A stretch of DNA of 64,000 bases, taken from NCBI GenBank assembly GCA_916613615.1, contig OU744732.1:53917727-53981726 (forward strand). The letters run 5' to 3'. The notes under the pieces were generated by a model. It was not told the origin of the DNA. It worked only from the letters and a program-made list of their open reading frames with translations, and did no database searches. Position 1 is the first letter of the stretch. Each line of letters starts with the position of its first letter. Below are positions 1 through 11,095 of the stretch, one piece after another. Both the position numbers and the translations under genes were made by a program. Source of the DNA: Steromphala cineraria (Eukaryota; Mollusca; Gastropoda; Trochida; Trochidae).

Positions 1-2030
1 AAACAAGAATATGATGTAATTGAAAATAATTTTGCTTTGTGTATGTTTTACCGTATTATTGTACATGTAAACATATTATATAAATTCACAATCTTTTAAA
101 TAGGTTTCTTCTGATCATGTGGTTCAAAATGATAGTAACGAGAAAATGATATTTGAATGAAAATGAAAATGAAAATTGATATATGAATATTCAATCAAGT
201 AAATGCGAAATTTAAATTGTGTACAACCATATCAAAGAAAATATTAGCTAGTCCGCCTGTACTTGTGTGTGTTTCAACTCCAAGCACCAGGCACGGGCAT
301 AACCTACATAATGTTTAATTGAGCTCTCTTATCTTACATAAGGAACCTTGAACTGGCACCGTGAGGTTCTTATGCAGAGAAGGACGAAAGCAGTTCTTGG
401 CACACTTACAAGAAAACCTTCAAATAGAACGATTCCATCCCGATCAACGATAACATCACGTGATCAGCTACCATGATGCACTCTGATAGGGTCACGTGAC
501 CTAATTGCAGGCGCAGCTGCATGATAATGTAGGATATATGGATATCAAAATGAGCCTTAATCTGAAATGAAATTTTCTGTCTGTCATATTTGGATTTTTC
601 AACGCTACAGATTCATAACTTAACATTTTACCCCATCAACCCCTCCAGGAATATACTAAAAAAAACAGAGTACATCACCATCGTCCGGTGGGAAAAAACG
701 TTTCATCCTAACATTTCTCAACTATTAAACAACAGGTTCTTTCTTTTGAGGGATTTGCAAATTACTAGCACTAGCACTATTGAACAATTCTAGCTAGAAA
801 AATAACAAGTTAGAATTTTTCCTTCAAAAAGGAAACACTTACCTGATATACTTTATTGAAGCATCACTAATATACCTTAACTCCATTGTCCATTTACCAA
901 TCTTGTCCAAACCTACATCCCATGTACTACTTCTTTGAACTCAAGACTCAATCTGTTATAACTAGCAAACGTTAAATGAACGTTGACCATATATGTTATA
1001 TGTATCAATTGAAATGGAATAAAAAATAAATAATTGAAAGAAATCCATTTCGACTTTATCCCCAGGAGTGTTGCATCCAAGATCAAAGTTGGAAGATAAT
1101 TTGAAGCTGCGGGGGGAATGTTTAATATAGTTCTTACACATAAAATTGTCTAGAATGCTGTTAATTGTTTGAGTTGCATTCTAAAAGGAAATTATATGGA
1201 CGAAGAACTTCTTTATGCATGAACACGATATATAAGGATTTATACAGTCGCTACTGTCAAGTAAAGAATTTGTTCATCTATAAAAGTCCCTTTGTCTTCC
1301 CGAAATTGCTGTTAGCTTATCTTGACTAAAAGATCAGAATTACATTATACTATTCATTGCATATCATAAACTTATCATTGCACACAAAGATCTCCAAACA
1401 AAGCAACGAAGCATCCATTTCTGATGGACTCAGAGACGATGGCGTTATTGTTTTCTATGATACCTTGTTCACCATATTAAAAATAATTACACCAATGTGA
1501 TTGCTTGAAACTGACAATGGCCAACAGTTCAATAAATATACCCTAGAAAAGTTCAGGGCTAAAGAAAGTACATCTAAATATGATCCTGCTAATTTCTCAC
1601 CTCTGCCTATGATATATCACGATTTACCGATTAGGCGAATGTAATTACTAGAAGATGACTAATGCATGTACGAAGCCGCACATAATGACATCTTTTTCGT
1701 GACATAATTTACAGCTTTGTTGCGTGTATGAGTCGGGAACAAAAGAAGCCTTATCTTACTGTTGTTGAGGAAACACGAAGAGATAAAACTAGCCTTTTCC
1801 TTATAAGGATCGACAATTGGAAGAAGACAACATCCTTTTTCATCCAAGATGTCCGCCAATTTTGACAGAAGCATTTATTTACTGCGGCTGTTCTGACAAC
1901 TGGTCTGTTGGAAATTAAAGTAAGCATGATATTTACGATTAAATTATTTAATGAAATGTGATTATTTGGGACGTGTGCTGTAATAAATTTCTGACTATGA
2001 AACCATGAGATAGTCCTGCTTCATGACTCT
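1..2030. other. Unique AT-rich sequence, no recognisable gene
   Basis: No open frame longer than about 70 codons and no repeat matching the rest of the window. The only notable part is a locally GC-richer segment near 250-530 that holds two E-box palindromes, listed separately. Could be intergenic or intronic. Confidence 0.6.
456..501. promoter_or_regulatory. Pair of TCACGTGA E-box palindromes
   Basis: TCACGTGA occurs at 456-463 and again at 492-499. The second sits in the longer palindrome GGTCACGTGACC (490-501). In animals this is the binding site of bHLH-ZIP factors such as USF, MITF/TFE and Myc/Max. Two 8-bp copies 36 bp apart in an AT-rich background are unlikely by chance, but no promoter or gene can be assigned here. 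Function is inference. Confidence 0.35.
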
Positions 2031-2386
2031 CATTCTCTCCCCATAGAGGCAGGTCAAGTCATTATATGTTGATCGAGCCTCTGTTCTTATTAGACCAAAT
2101 TCGCGGCTTCCGGCAGTTTCCCTTGGCGGACAAAAATTGCAACCCACGACCCATTTGATGTTATGGCAAATGACAACGCTTCTGGCATGGAAAAGGTGGT
2201 TCATATCACAATGTCTTTTCCATGATTCAGTAGCCAAATGATGATTTTATTGCAGCGTCGCTCATTGCGCTACTAACTTTCATAACCTCCAATCAGGCAA
2301 ACCATTCTACCCCACAAGGTAGGCGAATAAGAAGAGAGACTCGATCAACATTTCATGACTAGATCTGTCTCTGTAGGGAGAGAACG
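2031..2386 (-). mobile_element. MITE family 1 copy (CATTCTCTCCCC termini), 356 bp
   Basis: Starts CATTCTCTCCCCATAGAGG and ends with the inverted equivalent, CTGTAGGGAGAGAACG. The interior runs opposite to the copies at 13679 and 45561 (it shows AAATGATGATTTTA). It codes for nothing. The 9 bases outside each end (CATGACTCT and CTCGGCTTT) do not match, unlike other copies of this family; the left boundary of a tandem duplication (2346) falls inside its right end. Confidence 0.85.
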
Positions 2387-5106
2387 CTCGGCTTTGTATT
2401 AATAATGTCGTTAGTCTGAAACCTCAACCATCAAGTCAACAATTAACATGATACACACGTATTACACAGTCTATCACATTTAACGTCTTAAGAATGAAAT
2501 AAAATGAAAGAAAAGTTATGTTTTTCTTTAATTTAAGCTACAACAAAATAAATGTGAATATGGTTAAAACTTTAAAATAATTTAAATTTCTCATTTAAAT
2601 TTCTTTGTCTTTTTATCGGTGTATTTGTAAATTCTAGATTTGCTGAATAGGAACTAGGCTTTATTAATGATTCCTATTTTATGAAAATCAGATTTGAGCA
2701 TATAAGATCGCAATCAGATGAATTACAATGAATTGCACTAAACTATCGACTCTCAAAAGTTTATAAATTTAGGAAGATATTTTTCTCAGAGCAGTCTTTA
2801 GTTATGAACAGTGTATATAATATACATCCTTGTGTTACATGTATGTGTTTATTAAGAAAAGAAATAATGCCCTCAAATCGAGCAAAATATATCCCAATTT
2901 TTTTTATATCATTATAACAATTTAATTAATCTTCCAATAAACAAGGTGTTTAAGATTACAATATCAACTGAAGCTAAAAAAGATAATAACACAATACAAA
3001 TTGAGTAAGACTAATAAGCAAAACAGACAGTGTCGAAGAAAGTTAACAGTTTGCGAAGTCTCAAAGAGTAACGCGTGTCAATCAGTCAAACGCAATTCTT
3101 GAAAACAGTCACAACTAGTATTCATGTAAATTAGACCTGTTTAAATATTGTTTTAACAAATATATATAACTGTTAAAAATCATAATTGAAAACAAGAATT
3201 TATCTCATAATTGATTTTTGTGGATATATATGTGAGAATTTGCATCATAAATCGTGACAATTACAATCGTTTCAAACCAAAATAATATGTGTTGAAAATC
3301 ACGGAGTGGCTATTTAAGCTTCCTGTGTGGGGAGAGAATGACGTTGGCCAATCTCCTGTGAAATACCATCCATTGTCACCCAGGGCTTAATATTCTTTCT
3401 TCAATTAACAGATACAAATGTAAACGATGAAAAACAATCCGCTGTGGGGGACCGAGGATGGTAATACATTTGTAAAAATATATCACCAAGGCCACACGAT
3501 TGCGTGAAGCATGATAAATTGTGTTCGATGGCGTTCAATCACCCTTCCGTCTGTTGTCTGTCCACTCGACATTCGAATAAAAAGAATTTATCATATAATT
3601 AGCAATGAAATATGGCGTTAAAAAGTGGAAATATAATCAAAAATTTTAGAAAATAATATTTTCACCTCAGTGGAAATATCATCCAATATTTAACCGAGTG
3701 AGAACAAGAGTCATCAGAAGATGACATATCCCACCGGTTCCACATGATCGTAAGATGTAAACCTTTGAAAGATAATTGTAAATTTTTCAAGCAAGGTTCA
3801 TAATAGTATAAGCTTATATATATAAAAAGGAACCTTTCATGAACAGAGTCCAAAAAGAGCAGTTTCCATGAAATAATAAAAAAAAAAAATTTCAGAAATG
3901 TGAAAATATCAAAAGGCACCACTTCAGTAGGTGGGCAATACACATGTAAAGTTTAAGAAAGATATGTGGACCGGTTTTATATATATGAAACAAATCCTTT
4001 CATGAACAGAGTCCAAATAAGAGCTGTTTCCATGGAAATAATAAAAAATAAAATTTTCAGAAATTTGAAAATATCAAAAGGCACCACTTCAGTAGGTGGG
4101 CAATACACATGTAAAGTTTCAGAAAGATATGTGGACCGGTTTTTGAGATCTGCTCCGGAAACGAAACCTTTCATGAACAGAGTCCAAATAAGAGCCGTTT
4201 CCATGGAAATAATAAAAAATAAAATTTTCAGAAATGTGAAAATATCAAAAGGCACCACTTCAGTAGGTGGGCAATACACATGTAAAGTTTCAGAAAGATA
4301 TGTGGACTGGTTTTTTAGTTCTGCTCCGGAAACGAAATGATTACGGACGGACGGATAGACGGACGGACGGACGGACGGACGGACATACAGACGGACAGGG
4401 CGATGACTATATCCCACGGTATTACATACCGGTGGGATAAAAAGAAGGGCCGAACCTATAAACTTTATTTGAAACGCGATTATTTCCCTTTACGAATGCA
4501 CAGCTGCGCTACTCCTATAAATATCCCTTTCTCACTCCCCTCAATTAGATAGAAATTATATATTCAACAAAAACAATAAAATAGTCTCTATGTATTTATA
4601 CCTTGCGTGGGGGAGGTCATCGATGGAACAAGTTCGTTTCCCGGTAGCGTCTTTGATTTGAGCAAGGTCCTCTTAAGGGGCTTCTTCAGAATGATAAAAT
4701 TCTGCAATACATTATCTTTCCTGGACTATGATATCTTTACGCAAGCTTTCAACCTTTAAGGGCCTTTTGGGGCTTCATAATAATTACATCTGCAATTATT
4801 AATCTTCTTAGACCAATATATCTTTACACAAGCTTTCAACCTGTGAGGTCATTTGATCTTGATAAAATGACGAGGGGTTTTAAGGGCATGCCGATAGAAA
4901 CCAACATTATAGGCCATAGTGTTACCAAATTTCATGTCATTCTTCCCATTGCCTTAGATAATAAAATTAAGAGCATGTCCACAAACTCTTATCATTTGCT
5001 ACTTATCCTCAACTAACATGTTGAAAAGTGAGCATGGCTTTCGAATGCCCCTGATTGTGCAACCAACTGAATATTTTATTCACAACAACTTTGACAATAC
5101 CCTAAA
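2346..5106 (+). repeat. Tandem segmental duplication, copy 1 (with insertion)
   Basis: Sequence from 2346 onward matches 5107 onward through several landmarks: TTTGTATTAATAATGTCG, the GACGTTGGCCAATCTCCTG block, the GGGGGAGGTCATCGATGG block and the end at CCCTAAACAA. Copy 1 is longer than copy 2 by about 0.7 kb because of an element at about 3705-4438. The duplication starts inside the right end of the MITE at 2031-2386, so that MITE end is repeated at 5107-5147. No gene was recognised inside. Confidence 0.9.
3728..4438 (+). mobile_element. Inserted element with ATCCCACCGGT ends and GGAC array
   Basis: The 11-bp ends ATCCCACCGGT (3728-3738) and ACCGGTGGGAT (4428-4438) are inverted repeats. 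Inside are three tandem copies of a unit of about 165 bp beginning CCTTTCATGAACAGAGTCC (3833, 3996, 4167), then a GGAC-rich tetranucleotide array near 4345-4397. The element is missing from duplicate copy 2, where GAGTGAGAAAAAGAAGGGCC is continuous near 6475, so the empty site is visible. About 20 further bases left of 3728 are also absent from copy 2. Non-autonomous; superfamily not determined. Confidence 0.75.
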
Positions 5107-7154
5107 CAACATTTCATGACTAGATCTGTCTCTGTAGGGAGAGAATGCACGGCTTTGTATTAATAATGTCGTTAGTCTAAATCCTCAACCATTAAGTCAA
5201 CAATTAACTTGATACACACGTATAACACAGTCTATCACATTTAACGTCTTAAGAATGAAATAAAATGAAAGAATAGTTATGTTTTTCTTTAATTTAAACT
5301 ACAACAAAATAAATGTGAATATGGTATAAACTTTAAAATAATTATAATTTCTCATTTCAATTTCTTTCTTTCTTTCAGTGTGTTTGTAAATTCTAGATTT
5401 GCTGAATAAGGAACTAGGCTATATTGATGATTCCTATTTAATGAAATTCATATTTTATTATATATGATCGCAATCAGATGACAATGAATTGCACTAAACT
5501 ATCGACTCTCAAAAGTTTTAAATTTAGGAATTTTTTTTTTCTAAGAGCAGTAGTTATGAACAGTGTACATTGTGTACATCCTTGAGTTATGTGATTATTA
5601 AGAAAAGAAATAATGCCTTCAATCAAACGAGCAAAATATATCAAAACATAATGTTTATCATTATAACAATTTAATTAATCTTCCAATAAACAAAGTGTTT
5701 AAGAATACAAAATCAAGCTAATACAAGATAATAACACAATACAAATTGAGTAAGACTAACAAGCAAAACAGACAACGTCGAAGTAAGTTAACAGTTGAAG
5801 CGGGTCAATCAGTCAAACGTAAATTTTTAAACTTATCTTCAGCAGACACAATGATAGTTATAAGCTGATAATGATTTATAGGTTTATAACTAGTATTCAT
5901 TTAAATAGACCTGTGAATTTTGTTTCAACAAATATATATATATAACTGTTAAAGATTATAATTGAAAACAAGAATGTATCTCATAATTGATTTTTGTGGA
6001 TATATATGTGAGAATTTGCATCATTAATCGTGACATCTACAATCGTTTCAAACCAAAATAATACATATATGTGTTGAAAATCACGGAGTGGCTCTTTAAG
6101 CTTCCTGTGTGGGGGGAGAATGACGTTGGCCAATCTCCTGTGAAATACCACCAATTGTCACCCAGGGATAATATTCTTTTTTCAATTAACAGATACAAAT
6201 GTAAACGATGAAAAACAATCCGCTGTGGGGGACCGAGGATGGTAATACATTTGTAAAAATATATCACCAAGGCCACACGATTGCGCGAAGCATGAGGTAT
6301 AGTGTTCGACGGCGTCCATTCATCTTTCCGTCTTTTGTCTGTCCACTTGACATTTGAATAAAAAGCATTTTCATATAATTAGCAATGAAATATGGCGTTA
6401 AAAAGTGGAAATATAATCCAAAATTTTAGAAAATAATATTTTCACCTTAGTGGAAATATCATCCAATATTTAACCGAGTGAGAAAAAGAAGGGCCGAACC
6501 TATAAACTTTATTTGAAACGCGGTTATCTCCCTTTACGAATGCACTGCTGCGCTACTCCTATAAATATCCCTTTCTCACTCCCCTCGATTAGATAGAAAT
6601 TATATATTCAGCAAAAACAATAAAATAGTCTCTATGTATTTATACCTTGCGTGGGGGAGGTCATCGATGGAACAAGTTCGTTTCGCGGTAGCGTCTTTGA
6701 TTTGAGCAAGGTCCTCTTAAGGGGCTTCTTCAGAATGATAAAATTCTGCAATACATTATCTTTCCTGGACTATGATATCTTTACGCAAGCTTTCAACCTT
6801 TAAGGGCCTTTTGGGGCTTCATAATAATTACATCTGCAATTATTAATCTTCTTAGACCAATATATCTTTACACAAGCTTTCAACCTGTGAGGTCATTTGA
6901 TCTTGATAAAATGACGAGGGATTTTAAGGGCATGCCGATAGAAACCAACATTAAAGGCCATAGTGTTACCAAAGTTCATGTCATTCTTCCCATTGCGTTA
7001 GATAATAAAATTAAGAGCATGTCCACAAACTCTTTATCATTTGCTACTTATCCTCAACTAACATGTTGAAAAGTGAGCATGGCTTTCGAGTGCCCCTGAT
7101 TGTGCAAACAACTGAATATTTTATTCACAACAACTTTGACAATACCCTAAACAA
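5107..7154 (+). repeat. Tandem segmental duplication, copy 2
   Basis: Head-to-tail copy of 2346-5106 without the 3728-4438 element. The two copies differ by scattered substitutions and small indels, for example around 3040-3110 versus 5790-5890. It begins with 41 bp of the right end of a family 1 MITE (5107-5147) and ends at CCCTAAACAA (7154). No intact coding sequence is evident. Confidence 0.9.
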
Positions 7155-7225
7155 TAAGAATTCAAAAGAAGAGAATGAATGTCATTTGTCTCTGTAATTG
7201 ACCAGGCAACATAGAAATTACTTAA

Positions 7226-7851
7226 GCCCTTTTTACATGCGCACGTTTACTCCTAGGAGTATAATTACTCCTAGGAGTAAATATACTTACAGGGAGTATA
7301 CGTTCCATGTAAACAGCCCAAACAGATTTACTTACAGGAGTATATTTACTCCTGGGAGTTAAATACTCCACCCCTAGAGGTAAAGTAAAAGTATATTTAC
7401 TTTTACTCCTGTGAGTATCCTGTCATTTTCTATAGTATTAGCATAGTTGAATGATTAGGTTGAGGTAAATGACTTGCACTTATATATTTTCTAAACACTA
7501 CTATTGTGTTTTCATCAATAATAACCTACATTCAAGATTATTCTTTTTAACTTGTCGAGAGCATGTTTACTAATGAAGGAAATTTTGTGTTTTTATGTTG
7601 GTGTCATTCTTTTAAAACCGAAAACCTGCTTTTACCCCTTTTACACTTGTAGTTAATTGACCAAACAAAAACTATGGTAAAATTGTGTTAAATTCTTCTC
7701 TGCCTCAAGATTTGCATTTCACACATTCCTTCTGTAAGCAAATCATGATATTCTTATGAGTCCTTAAATTCCAATGGAACGTAAAGTAAATATACTTTTA
7801 CTCCTAGGAGTAATTATACTCTCAGGAGTAAAGTGCGCATGTAAAAAGGGC
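7226..7851. mobile_element. TIR element with GCCCTTTTTACATGCGCAC ends, 626 bp
   Basis: The left end GCCCTTTTTACATGCGCAC is the inverse of the right end GTGCGCATGTAAAAAGGGC. The inner TIR holds several ACTCCTAGGAGT palindromes. No transposase frame is present. The flanks are ATTACTTAA and ATTAGTTGC, identical at 6 of 9 positions, which is suggestive but not proof of a 9-bp duplication. A PIF/Harbinger-type 3-bp TTA target is an alternative reading. Confidence 0.75.
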
Positions 7852-8050
7852 ATTAGTTGCCATATAGAAATTCGTTAAATATTAGGAAAAGATGAATTAC
7901 CTTAATTTGGCACTTCGTTCGTGTGATATCCTCCGATATCATATTTTCTGTAGGTTGGTGGCCGTGAAAAATGTTTACATCTCATGTTTATTTCACATAA
8001 AAAATGACATAAGAACATACACATATTTTATAACAATCGCTTTATTAAAT
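7852..8050. other. Spacer without recognised features
   Basis: Unique AT-rich sequence between two mobile-element remnants. No reading frame or repeat was noted. Confidence 0.5.
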
Positions 8051-8059
8051 TAAATATTG

Positions 8060-8339
8060 CTGACAGTGTAACAAATCCCATTACACAAGCCAATCATCAA
8101 TAGTCAGAGGACAAAGTATGAAGATTTACATAAAATCCATTGGTGGCAAGTTTGTGTGAACAGCTTTAATTCATTTCGTGTAAGAAAAAGGAATCGTATT
8201 GCTAAACTTTACGTTATATATTTGAATTATTACTGCTTCATTTAGTTTTTTTACATTGTCTTTCAATTAGAACCATTAACTTTCATTTTCCTGAAATCAC
8301 CTAACATTCCCACTAAAACCGTGCTACTGCCCCTTTTAT
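8060..8339 (-). mobile_element. Truncated copy of TTAA-flanked MITE family
   Basis: Matches, in reverse, the element at 9355-9710: it shares CAATCATCAATAGTCAGAGG, ATCCATTGGTGGC, ACTGCTTCATTTAGTTT and the terminal GTGCTACTGCCCCTTT. The end expected at its left is lost, and the remaining end lacks a clean TTAA (it reads TTTTA). Non-coding relic. Confidence 0.8.
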
Positions 8340-8340
8340 G

Positions 8341-8955
8341 CAATTGTTTACTATCTAAAATGACATTGACTGATAAAGAAGTTGCTCGTGTGTTTTAAGT
8401 GGTAAGTGTTTTCTATTTGAACAAATACTTTTACTTACAACCGTCAAGATTAATTCTCACCATCTTAAAATAGACGTGTATAGAACTTTACTCACTTATT
8501 CGTGACGAAATTAGCAACGTTTGTAGCACATTGCATCGTTTTGTTTATTGTACGATACAAGCAGGAAGTCATTATATTTCTATGAAATTGCCTCTCTGTG
8601 AACTGCTCGTGATTGGTTGTTTCGTAGTCCAATCACCTTTGCCTATAAGTGTACATGTTAAAGACACCTGTCGATCGACTTCATCCGCATCTTGAAATTT
8701 TAGAAAACAAATTAAGAAATAACTAATTATTGATAAGAGGAGCCTATTTACACAAAATTCATAAAAAAAAGTTATCAGTTTCGACAATGTATTGTCGTAG
8801 TAATGCATTCCACGCTCGTAGCTCCTATGACATCATAACAAATATTTCTCTTTTTCGAGTGATACACTTGTCATTGAGCAACTGAAATTATTAACATAAA
8901 TCAAGTGTGAAATAATCATGTAAAATCATTTTATTTATTAAAATGAAAGTCCCCC
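8341..8955. other. Unique sequence, no recognised gene
   Basis: About 600 bp without a convincing frame or repeat. One 78-codon open frame on the minus strand (8572-8808) has no recognisable motif and ordinary AT-rich composition. Confidence 0.45.
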
Positions 8956-8959
8956 TTAA

Positions 8960-9201
8960 TAATTCCGTAAATTTTTAATTTCGATTCCTACCACTCTGGC
9001 CAAAAACCGAATTGGAAAAGCTTTTTCGATACCCCAAGTGTGTGTGAACAGTCATACAAATAACAGTATCATACCCTGATAAATGAAAGTGAACTTCTTT
9101 TTAACTCATCCAATCGAAGGGGTTCGTTGTAGCATTTCCCTAATCGCTGGATTTTGTTTTTACACCCTTGAAAGGTGGTATCGTTTCTTTTTACTGTGAG
9201 T
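8960..9201 (+). mobile_element. Partial Tc1/mariner-like non-autonomous element
   Basis: Similar to the right part of the element at 47652-48226: shared segments are GAACAGTCATACAA near 9046, GTAGCATTTC near 9130 and the terminal GGTATCGTTTCTTTT near 9177. The end is decayed (ACTGTGAG in place of CCCCTGAGTG). The left half is missing. Confidence 0.6.
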
Positions 9202-9350
9202 ATATATATCAAGCAGATTCGTTACTGTTTATCTTAACGTAAACTTTTTAAGGAAAACAAAGTAGAAAAATCTTAATCTTTTATAAGACTGAAACTATAT
9301 GAGATACGTAAATATAAAAAACCCATGATCAAAAATAAACGGAAATGGCT

Positions 9351-9714
9351 TTAAAGGGGCAGTAGCACGTTTTTAGGGGGAATATAAGGTGATGTCTGGA
9401 AAATGAAAATTAATGGTTCCAATTGGAAGGCAATGTATTAAAACTAAATGGAGCAGTAATAATTCAAATATATAACGTAAAGTTTAGCAATGCCATTCCT
9501 TTTCTTACACAAAATGAATTAAAGGTGTTCACACAAAAATGGCCGCCAATGGATTTTATGTGAATGTTTATACTTTGTCCTCTGACTATGGATGATTGGT
9601 TTATGTTAGGAGATTTTTGACACTGTCAAAATAATACATTTAATATTAACTTACAATTATCAGTGAAAAATTTAAAATATAAAATTCTCAAAAAACGTGC
9701 TACTGCCCCTTTAA
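9351..9714 (+). mobile_element. TTAA-flanked MITE, 356 bp
   Basis: TTAA at 9351-9354 is followed by AGGGGCAGTAGCACG, and the right end reads CGTGCTACTGCCCCT followed by TTAA at 9711-9714. The interior matches copies at 46829 and 50474. Non-coding. TTAA flanks are what piggyBac-type transposition produces, but the termini do not start with the usual CCC, so the superfamily is tentative. Confidence 0.8.
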
Positions 9715-10126
9715 GCAAGCACAGGAGCAATTAAATACAATAGTAATAATAATTTTTATTTTAAGATATTCATTTTTGGTACTTAAGTACGTGCGTGCAT
9801 GTACTCATGAGATGCTTTGTGCTAAAATTATTATTTGTTATTTAAAAACATTTTTTTCAAACAAAACAAATGAAAATCCAGCAGTATGGTGCACACAAAA
9901 ATAATTATGCAACAGCTAATACTTCATCCTTTCATGAACATGAATTTGCTGCGACAAACTCCTGATAGGGCTCTATGCTCTATGCTCTATGATTATACAT
10001 TTATATTAACGAAATACTACCAGAAAGTAGGTACGTTGCTATTACTAGCACAGCTACGAACGAACAAAATGTGTTACTTACACTAACGCTACTGCTAAAT
10101 ACACTATTCGTATTACAATAACAATA

Positions 10127-10163
10127 ACTACTACTACTACTACTACTACTTCTACTTCTACTT

Positions 10164-10245
<82 letters not shown>

Positions 10246-10258
10246 AACCACAACCACA

Positions 10259-10326
<68 letters not shown>

Positions 10327-10430
10327 AACTACTACTACTACTACTACTACTACCACTACTACTGCTACTACTACTACTACTACCACTACTACTGCTTCTA
10401 CTACTACTACTACTACAACTACTACTACTT
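10127..10430. repeat. (TAC)n microsatellite, about 300 bp
   Basis: Nearly pure ACT/TAC trinucleotides interrupted by TTCTAC, CCACCA and CAACCA variants. Open frames on the minus strand here translate as homopolymeric Val or Ser runs and are not genes. The right edge ACTACTTGGACTTCTGACAC recurs with one change beside the second array at about 10980, so the two arrays share a flank. Confidence 0.95.
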
Positions 10431-10455
10431 GGACTTCTGACACTACCAACCTCCA

Positions 10456-10950
10456 AGTCAGGGCGCCTTCCCTCCGAATGTCTCTCCGGTAGTTGCCCTG
10501 CCGTCAGTGGCAGGGGCATTGTTACACGGATTTCGTGTATCAATCGAAATGACGTCATGGGTAACCTCGAACCAAATGCTTAGTTTGCATACTAAAGAAT
10601 CGGTTCGAGAGTTTACTTTAAACGTTAGGCGTATGAATATGATAAAAGTTTAGTTAATTGGTTTGAAACATGATAATTCGTGATATTGGTAATTGGTTGG
10701 CAAATAGCATATGTTTTGATAATGCAAAGGACACTTCAAAAAATAAATTTTAAATTGGCTTGCGGAACTCTTTCTTGAGTCGTTGTTCGGAGTTGCAATG
10801 TGAATCCTACGAGTTTGGAGCTTGCACTTTTGAGCCGACAGCGTTCACTGGTTGCACGCGCGGTGTTGGAGCTTTTCCACCCGGCAAGCTTCTGATGGCA
10901 GCGATTATGTTAGTGACGTCACGGAGCGGATAATCGCTGTCTGGAGCTAG
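10456..10950. other. GC-richer unique segment between two TAC arrays, two CREs
   Basis: About 500 bp of non-repetitive sequence with palindromic TGACGTCA at 10550-10557 and 10914-10921. The second CRE lies inside an inverted repeat, CAGCGATTAT (10899-10908) and ATAATCGCTG (10930-10939). TGACGTCA is the full CREB/ATF binding site in animals. No open frame is recognisable. Regulatory function is inferred only from the motifs. Confidence 0.35.
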
Positions 10951-10955
10951 CTAAC

Positions 10956-11095
10956 ACTACTACTGCTTCTACTACTACTACTACTTGGACTTCTAACACT
11001 ACTACTGCTTCTACTACTGGTATTTCTTCTATTACGTCTAACACTACTACCACTGCTACTACTACTACGTCTACTATCGCTAGCACTACTACCAA
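10956..11095. repeat. Second TAC-type imperfect microsatellite
   Basis: Imperfect ACTACTACT/CTTCTACTACT array, sharing the unit ACTTGGACTTCTAACACTAC with the edge of the first array. It merges into the 19-bp minisatellite that follows. Confidence 0.85.

Noticed and set aside
10001..10558. Open frames of poly-Ser and poly-Val
   Set aside because: They are translations of the TAC microsatellite in different frames.
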